NCBI GenBank assembly: GCA_934141475.1
Contig: CAKPCG010000032.1
Coordinates: 1 to 17,845 of the forward strand
DNA: 17,845 bases
Source of the DNA: an uncultured Clostridia bacterium
GTDB taxonomy: Bacteria > Bacillota > Clostridia > TANB77 > CAG-508
Direction of reading: 5' to 3'
Position 1 is the stretch's first letter. The number at the start of each line of letters is the position of its first letter. The position numbers and the translations under genes were made by a program. Below the pieces are notes generated by a model that had not been told where the DNA came from, did no database searches, and saw nothing but the letters and a program-made list of their open reading frames with translations. This document shows positions 1 to 5,662 of this stretch, piece by piece.

Positions 1-269
1 TGTAATAAGTCTACTGTATTTCTTGCAAAACGGCTTACATCTTTTACTACTACTTTATCAAATTTTTTTGCTTTGGCATCTAGCATCATTTGTTGAAACT
101 GCTTTCTATGTTTTATTTGCTTTCCTGATATTCCTTCATCTGCATATAGCTTGTACAATTCATAGCCATTCTTTTTTGTAAATTCATTAAAAAATTCTAT
201 TTGCTTTTCCAATGAATCTATCTGTGCTTCTTTTTCAGTTGATACCCTACAATATGCTGCAATTTTCAT
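1..269 (-). CDS. Serine recombinase (resolvase/invertase family), N-terminal part, cut by window edge
   Basis: The first 89 residues of a serine site-specific recombinase are present; the rest lies beyond the left edge. The start region reads YCRVST, with Ser10 as the expected nucleophile and Arg8 beside it. It is followed by the family pattern of an acidic 'ADEGISGK' turn (residues 43-50), 'HRKQF' (54-58) and 'KVVVKDVSRFARN' (72-84), which corresponds to the usual D-x-VVV-x-x-x-SRF/LxR segment. These enzymes cut and rejoin DNA through a 5' phosphoserine link and integrate or resolve mobile elements. Whether it is a large integrase or a small resolvase cannot be told from this fragment. No strong Shine-Dalgarno sequence precedes the ATG. 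It reads in the same direction as the ParB-like gene upstream of it, after a terminator hairpin. With the MobV relaxase further right it suggests an integrative mobilizable element. Confidence 0.9.
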   Translation of the reverse strand, partial: MKIAAYCRVSTEKEAQIDSLEKQIEFFNEFTKKNGYELYKLYADEGISGKQIKHRKQFQQMMLDAKAKKFDKVVVKDVSRFARNTVDLL

Positions 270-349
270 AACATCACTACTTTCTTTATTTTATCTGTTT
301 CGTTGTTTTCGTTCTGTTACATTTTAGCATATCAGTTTCAAAAAAGCAA

Positions 350-384
350 GAAAAAACTACTCTCTTTTTGAGAATAGTTTTTTC
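350..384 (-). terminator. Terminator hairpin after the ParB-like gene
   Basis: An inverted repeat of 15 bp with one mismatch (350-364 with 370-384, 5-nt loop) lies just past the stop codon at 394. It has T runs on both sides, so it could work in either direction, but only the minus-strand gene ends here. Confidence 0.7.
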
Positions 385-393
385 TTTAATATT

Positions 394-1833
394 TTAATTA
401 TCTATAAAAAATTGGATAATTGCATAAAGTCCATTATCAGATATATTATTTATTGTACCAATATTGGCTCTAATTAAATATGGATGATGCACTATCATAT
501 CCAAATAATCTTTTGTTGAAGTATTGTCATTAAAAGTTTCCCAACATCTTAATGTATTTTTATCAAATAAACTTGACTTACGTTTTTCTATCTCTCTAAT
601 AATCTGCTCTAATTTTAAATCCTTATTATCATATCTTCCTTTTAGTTTGTCCCACATATTTTTATTTATTAAAAAATATATAGCACTCTGTTCTAGTAAA
701 GCTCTCAATAAAAAAGCAAATGATATACTATATTTTATATTATGATTATTTATACACATTTGTTGTATTTCATAGCATAAATCTTTGATTCCTATAGCCC
801 TTGGATTATCTTCTTTTAACTTTTTTATATTTATTCTAATAAAAATAGAATCACTTTCCTTTTTTATTATACCATATGGGTTAGGACTAATAAATGAAAT
901 TTGCTCACCTCTAACTTGTTCTTTTTTTTCATCTTGCTTATCTTCTTTATTTACCTCTTTTGATTTTTCAATGCTATCATTTTTATTTAAACTTGGAGAT
1001 ATTAAATTTTTTTCTTCAATGCTAATTTTTTTCTCATTTTCACCATATAAATATTTTTTCATTTCGGTTGCATTTTTTATATTTTCATTTTTTAATGTTC
1101 CGTCATTAATATCCTTTATAATTTTAGCTAATTTTTCTTCTAATTCTTTTATAGAAGATGCATGTGTTAATATATTTCCAGTGTTATCTATTTTTAAAAA
1201 TTCTTTTCCAACTTTAGAATTTGCAATCTTTTCGAATTTAGTAACTGAAAATTGATCTGATATATTCTCAAATGGCTTACTACAGTACTCCTTTAATTGA
1301 GAAAACATGTTTTTTGTTCCTAATTTATTCTCAAATCTTTTTTTAGCAACATCGCTCCAAGGCAATGCTCCTGTATCAGTAGTGTGTATTGCTCGTATAT
1401 AATCAGCACATTCCTCAAAAGAAGTAGCAACATAGCATGAAACTTCATAAAAAGATTTGTCATTAATTTGTTTATGCATATCATATATTTTGTTTCTCTG
1501 AGTATATGTAAAGTTATTCAAACTATCCAAAATATTAGGATTTTGCAATATTTTCAATGCAGTTAATCTACGATTTCCATCCCAAGCTACATATTTTCCT
1601 TTTTTTTCATTATATGTAACTGTAACAATTGATTGTGGAAACCAATTATTCTCAAATATATCATATATCAATTTATACATTGCTTGAGAATCTTTCTTGG
1701 TTTTTATCAGTTGTTGCATAATGAAAATTTCACCCAAATCCATTATTACTTCATCATGTCTTGGATTTTCTGGATTAACACATATTTCATTTATTGATAA
1801 TTTTATAATATCTTTTACTTCTAAAGTTTTCAT
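394..1833 (-). CDS. ParB-like N-terminal domain protein with a distinct C-terminal domain
   Basis: A 479-aa protein with three visible parts. Residues 10-100 look like a ParB/Srx-type domain: 'NPENPRHDE' (20-28) and 'AWDGNRRLTALKIL' (83-96), which resembles the GNRR motif of ParB-like nucleotide-binding or nuclease domains. Residues about 230-315 are a charged, low-complexity linker rich in Lys, Glu and Asn. Residues about 320-479 form a separate helical domain with 'LLRALLEQSAIYFL' and 'DMIVHHPYLIRAN'. The layout 'R-x-x-x-E ... VHHP' recalls HEPN-like RNase or abortive-infection domains, but I cannot confirm that. The ATG is preceded by GAGGGG at good spacing. It lies 71 nt downstream of the type III toxin gene on the same strand, so co-transcription is plausible. 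It is not a chromosome-partitioning ParB: no HTH core is evident and there is no ParA neighbour. A defence or element-maintenance role is inference. Confidence 0.7.
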   Translation of the reverse strand: MKTLEVKDIIKLSINEICVNPENPRHDEVIMDLGEIFIMQQLIKTKKDSQAMYKLIYDIFENNWFPQSIVTVTYNEKKGKYVAWDGNRRLTALKILQNPNILDSLNNFTYTQRNKIYDMHKQINDKSFYEVSCYVATSFEECADYIRAIHTTDTGALPWSDVAKKRFENKLGTKNMFSQLKEYCSKPFENISDQFSVTKFEKIANSKVGKEFLKIDNTGNILTHASSIKELEEKLAKIIKDINDGTLKNENIKNATEMKKYLYGENEKKISIEEKNLISPSLNKNDSIEKSKEVNKEDKQDEKKEQVRGEQISFISPNPYGIIKKESDSIFIRINIKKLKEDNPRAIGIKDLCYEIQQMCINNHNIKYSISFAFLLRALLEQSAIYFLINKNMWDKLKGRYDNKDLKLEQIIREIEKRKSSLFDKNTLRCWETFNDNTSTKDYLDMIVHHPYLIRANIGTINNISDNGLYAIIQFFIDN

Positions 1834-1904
1834 TTTATATCCCCTCTTTTTTTATTTCACCTTCTTTTTTCATTAGTTTTTTTACTGTACATTTCAACAT
1901 ATAT

Positions 1905-2372
1905 TTACTTTTGTAATATTTTTTTCATTTCAATTATATCATAAAATGGAATATTAATACCTTTTTGGGCTAGTTTTATAACATTCATTGAAGTTTCTAT
2001 AATTTCTTGTTTCAAAGTTTCAGTTATTTCTACATCTTGCATTTTGTTTTGGTATTTACTTTCTATGTATTCTTCAGTTGTTGGAAAAATATTTTGTATT
2101 AGGAATGCTTTTTCTTTTCCCAATACTTTTCCAAAAACAAAGTTATAAACTTTTTTTCTAACTTTTTTCTTATTTTCATATATAGCTTTATATTTTTCAA
2201 CTTTACTTGATATTGGAACAAACCAAATTATTTCTTTATTTTCCAAATCATTAAAGCAAAAATAGCAAGGTCTTTTATTGCCATTTTCTTTATTTTCCAT
2301 TAATTTATAACCTTTAAATATATCAAAAAATTCATCTTTTATAAAATAAAATTTTCCATTTTCTACTTTCAT
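1905..2372 (-). CDS. cptN: Type III toxin-antitoxin toxin, CptN-like endoribonuclease
   Basis: A 155-aa protein that I recognise as the CptIN branch of the ToxN/AbiQ-type toxins: 'KFYFIKDEFFDIF' near the start, 'RPCYFCF', 'WFVPISSKVEKY', 'FGKVLGKEKAFLIQNIFPTT' and a helical C-terminus. Such toxins are sequence-specific endoRNases that cut cellular mRNA and their own repeat-RNA precursor; the RNA repeats then bind and neutralise the toxin. The open frame extends to 2444, but that extension runs through the terminator hairpin and into the RNA repeat. The ATG at 2372 has GAGGT five bases upstream and gives the family's usual N-terminus, so it is the start. The antitoxin RNA, its promoter and an intervening terminator lie directly upstream, which is the standard layout. 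Readthrough of the terminator is expected to set toxin level. The CptN assignment rests on recalled family sequence and on context. Confidence 0.88.
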   Translation of the reverse strand: MKVENGKFYFIKDEFFDIFKGYKLMENKENGNKRPCYFCFNDLENKEIIWFVPISSKVEKYKAIYENKKKVRKKVYNFVFGKVLGKEKAFLIQNIFPTTEEYIESKYQNKMQDVEITETLKQEIIETSMNVIKLAQKGINIPFYDIIEMKKILQK

Positions 2373-2392
2373 TTTTACCTCATTTCTAACAA

Positions 2393-2420
2393 AAAATCTA
2401 CCTCCGAAAAGGTAGATTTT
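2393..2420 (-). terminator. Intrinsic terminator between antitoxin RNA and toxin gene
   Basis: A perfect 11-bp stem (2393-2403 with 2410-2420, 6-nt loop) is followed on the minus strand by a run of T. In type III modules such a leaky terminator lets most transcripts stop after the antitoxin repeats and a few read into the toxin. The toxin Shine-Dalgarno and ATG begin only about 20 nt after it. Confidence 0.88.
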
Positions 2421-2422
2421 AT

Positions 2423-2526
2423 TAACATTTGTCCACCTACGCATTTATTTGTCGCAAGTAGGGTTGCGAGTAACATTTGCACACCTATGCACTTGTACCC
2501 CGCAAATAGGGTTGCGGCTAACATTT
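2423..2526 (-). repeat. Tandem 48-bp repeats of the antitoxin RNA (2 full plus start of a third)
   Basis: The phrase TAACATTTG recurs on the plus strand at 2423, 2471 and 2519, an exact 48-bp period. The first two units match over most of their length, with differences concentrated in the variable half. The third match keeps only the unit edge, which is where the transcript leader joins. Confidence 0.9.
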
Positions 2527-2569
2527 GATTTGGACAAGATACTAATCATGTATCTTTATTATTATATTC

Positions 2570-2599
2570 ATTATAACCTTTTTTATTACCAAAAGTCAA
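2570..2599 (-). promoter_or_regulatory. Promoter of the type III antitoxin/toxin transcript
   Basis: On the minus strand, TTGACT (2599-2594) and TATAAT (2575-2570) are separated by 18 bp, close to the vegetative sigma-factor consensus. It is the strongest promoter match in this part of the window, as expected for an antitoxin RNA that must be made in excess. It touches the 3' end of the upstream 61-aa gene. Confidence 0.8.
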
Positions 2600-2781
2600 T
2601 ATATTTCCTCTATTTTCTCTTTATTACTGTGAAAATTTTGATAAGAATTTGATGTTTTATAATCAAATATAACACCATCATCATTTTCAGCTAAATTATA
2701 AGCAAGAACTCCAGCCATAGCTTGTACTATTTGTTCTTCAGTATTAGGATTTATAAACGTAATCTTCAAACCCTTTTTCAA
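2596..2781 (-). CDS. Small hypothetical protein, 61 aa, probable TTG start
   Basis: A short gene of unknown function with the core 'ITFINPNTEEQIVQAMAGVLAYNLAEN' split across residues 6-35 and an acidic middle; no membrane segment or known motif is seen. The frame can open at GTG 2790, but AGGTG lies six bases before TTG 2781 and overlaps the GTG, so the TTG start is preferred. It follows the helix-turn-helix gene on the same strand and its stop abuts the antitoxin promoter. A possible promoter (TTGTCA at 2835-2830) lies upstream. It could be an accessory element gene; I do not recognise a family with confidence. Confidence 0.6.
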   Translation of the reverse strand: MKKGLKITFINPNTEEQIVQAMAGVLAYNLAENDDGVIFDYKTSNSYQNFHSNKEKIEEIY

Positions 2782-2869
2782 AATTCTCACCTACTTTCTT
2801 TTCAATACTATTATTAAACCAAAAAAAATATGACAAAAAAATATACCTTGAACAACTTCAAAGCATATC

Positions 2870-3337
2870 TTATACATATATTCTTTTATTTCTTATATTA
2901 CTCACATTTACAACATTCCTAATTTTTTTTGGTACATCACAAGCAAATGTAAATCCTCTTCTTAAAACTAGATCACTACTATTTTTATCATATCTAAACA
3001 TTTGTCTATTCCATTTTGCAAAATCTAAATCCGATATTTGTATTTTGGTTGATAAATACTCATTATCTTTGTTAATTTGTATTATCATTGCTTGATACTC
3101 TTGTTTTTCTGTTTGTCTCCTTTTATTTATATAGTTTCTTTTACAAGCCTTATGATTTTCCTTACTTATATTACTTCTATATTCCTTCTCTTTAATATAT
3201 CTCTCATCTTTTTGAATAATTTTTGTAATATAAGGTTTACTCACTTTTAGTTCTTCTGCTATGTCAGTTGGTCTTTTATGTTCTTCATAAAAAAATCTTA
3301 TTATATCTTCATTTTTAGCTATTTTTATCATCTCCAT
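2870..3337 (-). CDS. Helix-turn-helix DNA-binding protein, 155 aa
   Basis: Residues about 10-45 form a sigma-70-region-4 or resolvase-like helix-turn-helix ('RPTDIAEELKVSKPYITKII'). A long basic, charged helical stretch follows (about 45-90), then a compact segment with 'DLDFAKWNRQMFRYD' and 'VLRRGFTFACDVPKKIRN'. It is probably a DNA-binding regulator carried on clostridial mobile DNA; the target is unknown. The start is uncertain: ATG 3337 lacks a good ribosome binding site, while the ATG two codons later has GGAG immediately against it. It is divergent from the DUF6076-like gene, with about 156 bp between them, and is followed on the same strand by the 61-aa gene. Confidence 0.7.
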   Translation of the reverse strand: MEMIKIAKNEDIIRFFYEEHKRPTDIAEELKVSKPYITKIIQKDERYIKEKEYRSNISKENHKACKRNYINKRRQTEKQEYQAMIIQINKDNEYLSTKIQISDLDFAKWNRQMFRYDKNSSDLVLRRGFTFACDVPKKIRNVVNVSNIRNKRIYV

Positions 3338-3392
3338 TCTTTATGGTTAATTTTCCGTCTACAGTTTTATACAATAATTATTTCAAAAGCTA

Positions 3393-3421
3393 TTGTATTT
3401 GTATCAGTATTATAGTATAAT
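3393..3421 (+). promoter_or_regulatory. Promoter of the DUF6076-like gene
   Basis: TTGTAT (3393-3398) and TATAAT (3416-3421) are spaced by 17 bp and point toward the gene starting at 3494, leaving a leader of about 65 nt. Confidence 0.6.
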
Positions 3422-3493
3422 ATAATTAGAATGTCAATAACAATTTTTATTTTTTTAGCAATTGTTTATAGATGAATTGGAGGAAATATTGAA

Positions 3494-4588
3494 ATGAATA
3501 GGGATTTACCAGAAAATAAATTTTTTGAAGATTTTTATATTTGGTTTAATCAAGAAAAAAAAGAAGAATATTATTCTACCCCTTTATATTACTATAAAGC
3601 TAGTTTTAATATAGATTATGATACTCATACACTTAAAATATATTGGAAAGAAAATGAAGGTACAGATAATGGATTAAAGCACCCTGCAACCTTGTATTTT
3701 CCTTTTGTAGAGAAATTTGGTACTTTTTTAGTTAGATTTTTAAATGCTGATTTATCAACTTATGAATCTGCATATAAAGACTTTTTCTTTGCTTATGGCT
3801 TTGAAATATTAAAAGATTTAGAAGAAGATTATAAATTTACACTATTAAATAATTATGGAAATGATGAAACATACTTAAAAGAAACCCAAAAAATTTATAA
3901 CACTTTAAAACATAAAATAATATATGTTCAAGAAGAAATGAAAGATGCAATAAATTACATATTTAATATTAAAGAAGATGAAAAATTAAAAGATTATACA
4001 TCTGCACAAAGATATGCAGTATATTTAATTAAACAAATGGGAAAATTACACACTTTTAATAAAAATGATTATATTATACGAGATAGTTTTTCTAATAAAT
4101 ATGAACAATTCCAAAATACTAGCGAACACACTTTATTAAATGAATTAAAAAATAAAAGTATGTTTATTTCTATGATAGATACACATAAAAGTAATGATTT
4201 ATCTAGTATCTGTTACGTAGTATTAGAAGAATTAGTAAAAACAAATAATAGCCCTATTAAGAAGTGTCAAAATTGTGGAATGTATTTTATACCTAATTCA
4301 AGACTTGATGAAATTTATTGTGATTATCCAAAAGAAAACGGAAAAACTTGTAAAGAACAAGGTGCTATTCTTACATATAATAAAAGATTGCAAGAAAAAT
4401 CAGCTTATTCTGAGTATAGAAAAATATATCAACAAAAATTTATTCAAGTTAGAAAAAATAAAGATAACCCAAAACTTTCTAAAGATTTTGAAACTTGGAA
4501 AAAACAGGCTAAAGAAAAAATTAATGATATGAAGAAAGGTACACTTACTGAAAATGAAGTTTACGAGTGGATTTTGAAGAACAAATAA
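3494..4588 (+). CDS. DUF6076-like protein with C-terminal zinc ribbon
   Basis: A 364-aa cytoplasmic protein. The N-terminal two thirds are mixed helix/strand, rich in aromatic residues, and not recognisable. Residues 258-286 hold a clear four-cysteine metal site: C258-x2-C261, 'GMYFIPNSRLDEIYC' ending in C276, then C286. The phrase 'KKCQNCGMYFIP..R.DEIYC' is what I recall for DUF6076, a family common in clostridial genomes and mobile elements. A lysine-rich helical tail follows. The first residues after the ATG fit a GGAGG ribosome binding site nine bases upstream. It is monocistronic, with its own promoter and terminator, and converges on the two-peptidase operon. Nucleic-acid binding is likely from the zinc ribbon and basic tail; its biological role is unknown. 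Confidence 0.75.
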   Translation: MNRDLPENKFFEDFYIWFNQEKKEEYYSTPLYYYKASFNIDYDTHTLKIYWKENEGTDNGLKHPATLYFPFVEKFGTFLVRFLNADLSTYESAYKDFFFAYGFEILKDLEEDYKFTLLNNYGNDETYLKETQKIYNTLKHKIIYVQEEMKDAINYIFNIKEDEKLKDYTSAQRYAVYLIKQMGKLHTFNKNDYIIRDSFSNKYEQFQNTSEHTLLNELKNKSMFISMIDTHKSNDLSSICYVVLEELVKTNNSPIKKCQNCGMYFIPNSRLDEIYCDYPKENGKTCKEQGAILTYNKRLQEKSAYSEYRKIYQQKFIQVRKNKDNPKLSKDFETWKKQAKEKINDMKKGTLTENEVYEWILKNK

Positions 4589-4595
4589 TCCTTAG

Positions 4596-4630
4596 AAGCC
4601 ACAGGCTTTAATGAATAAAGTCTGTGGCTT
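4596..4630 (+). terminator. Terminator of the DUF6076-like gene
   Basis: A 15-bp stem with one G-T wobble (4596-4610 with 4616-4630, 5-nt loop) is followed by a T-rich run, seven bases after the stop codon. The minus-strand side lacks a good T tract, so it serves mainly the plus-strand gene. Confidence 0.85.
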
Positions 4631-4652
4631 TTTGATTTTTTATAATTCCAAA

Positions 4653-5651
4653 TTATTTAAATATCTGTTGGTCTTTTGCTATTGTTTTTTGATTTTGAAC
4701 TTGTTTTGTGTCTTGTATAACTCCATTTATATCTTGCAATCCAATATTTTTTGTACTTTGAGTAATATCTTGAGGCGTTATAGCAGTCTCTCCCTTATCC
4801 ACTTCAAAATATTTTGGATCTATTTCTTCTGAAGAATATACCCAAGTCGTTACATCTTCTTTTTCCATACCATCCTCTTGACATAAATCCTTATGTTGCA
4901 CTTCAATATTTCCTTTTCCTCTCATAAATTGTTGCAAATTTTCTTGATTTATAGGAAACATTGCAGGTTTTAAAAATTTCCCATTTTTGTATATAGGATT
5001 TGAAAAATCAATTAACATTCCTTTTCCATTTCTTATAATGCAATTAAATGCGTGTCCTACATTAGTTCCATCTTTTTCATTAGATGCAAACCCATAAATC
5101 ATCATAGGATTATACCCTAAAAATGCTAGAATATTTTGAGCTACTGCACTTCTTTCAACACACATACCTGTATGGTTATTTTTAAAATCACTAATTGAAA
5201 GTGTACAATCGTTATTTTCTATATCTGTTTTTGAATCATACAAAGCATCTCTTGCTCTGTCAGTTGCATTCAAACCAAAATAATTAATTATTGCACATTG
5301 TACCATTAACATTATATAATTATTGTTTACTCTGTCTCCTGCTTTTACACTATTGGGCTTTGCCTCTTTTATATAATTTATCATCGTTTTATAAAATGAT
5401 TTATCATTTAATATAAATGATGATATATCCATTCCTCTTTTTGCTATATGTACTTTTTCTGGAATGTATCCTACAACTTCTGGATTTTCTCTTACTCCTG
5501 CACTTCTTGACATCATAATAGAAAATGGAGATAATTGTTCTCTATCTTCTGTTGCAGTTTTTTCTAGCTCTGCTGTTCTTTGTTCAATAAATTTATCTAT
5601 TTCTTCATCTTTTAAATCAATAATTTGCTGTATTATTTGTTTTTCATCCAT
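4653..5651 (-). CDS. Transglutaminase/cysteine-peptidase-like protein with shared C-terminal tail
   Basis: A 332-aa protein without signal peptide or membrane segment. A transglutaminase-like catalytic triad can be read: Cys164 in 'TGMCVERSAVAQNILAFLGY', His200 in 'NVGHAFNCI' and Asp215 in 'MLIDFSNPI', with the usual spacing and order. The fold normally breaks or swaps amide bonds; the substrate cannot be guessed. Residues 1-60 are helical and acidic. Residues 291-332 are a tail, with ITP, TKN, GLQDIN, TKQ and QNQ spaced as in the C-terminus of the upstream 820-aa protein. The gene begins 11 nt after that gene's stop and is the last of the operon. It could also be an arylamine N-acetyltransferase-like relative, but that is less likely. 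An effector role is inference. Confidence 0.75.
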   Translation of the reverse strand: MDEKQIIQQIIDLKDEEIDKFIEQRTAELEKTATEDREQLSPFSIMMSRSAGVRENPEVVGYIPEKVHIAKRGMDISSFILNDKSFYKTMINYIKEAKPNSVKAGDRVNNNYIMLMVQCAIINYFGLNATDRARDALYDSKTDIENNDCTLSISDFKNNHTGMCVERSAVAQNILAFLGYNPMMIYGFASNEKDGTNVGHAFNCIIRNGKGMLIDFSNPIYKNGKFLKPAMFPINQENLQQFMRGKGNIEVQHKDLCQEDGMEKEDVTTWVYSSEEIDPKYFEVDKGETAITPQDITQSTKNIGLQDINGVIQDTKQVQNQKTIAKDQQIFK

Positions 5652-5662
5652 AAATTTTTCTC

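Larger units (their letters stand above)
2393..2563 (-). ncRNA. cptI: Type III antitoxin RNA (CptI-like), two 48-nt pseudoknot repeats
   Basis: Two tandem units of exactly 48 nt (2423-2470 and 2471-2518), plus a partial third beginning at 2519, lie between a strong minus-strand promoter and the terminator. Each unit on the minus strand contains a CGCAA/TTGCG stem whose loop can pair with a downstream segment, giving an H-type pseudoknot. In the unit nearer the promoter the pair is CCTAT with ATAGG; in the other it is CCTAC with GTAGG. One base pair has therefore changed on both sides and pairing is kept. The repeats are clearly richer in G+C than the surroundings. A 7-bp hairpin near the RNA 5' end (about 2536-2556) precedes the repeats. 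The 5' end is placed about 7 nt after the -10 box and is approximate. The RNA should inhibit the adjacent toxin. Confidence 0.88.

Noticed and set aside
785..1255. Long plus-strand ORF rich in Phe, Ser and Leu
   Set aside because: It is the complement of the Lys/Glu-rich linker of the ParB-like gene; there is no ribosome binding site and the composition is low in complexity. The same reasoning removes the similar frames opposite the WG-repeat, patatin-like and 820-aa genes.
2373..2444. N-terminal extension of the type III toxin frame up to an ATG at 2444
   Set aside because: The extension runs through the terminator hairpin and antitoxin repeat, while ATG 2372 has a well-placed ribosome binding site and the family N-terminus.
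2423..2526. CRISPR array
   Set aside because: Only two contiguous 48-bp units with no spacers; position, promoter and terminator fit a type III antitoxin RNA.
2449..2652. Plus-strand 67-aa ORF
   Set aside because: It is antisense to the antitoxin RNA repeats and promoter, has a repeat-derived sequence and no ribosome binding site.
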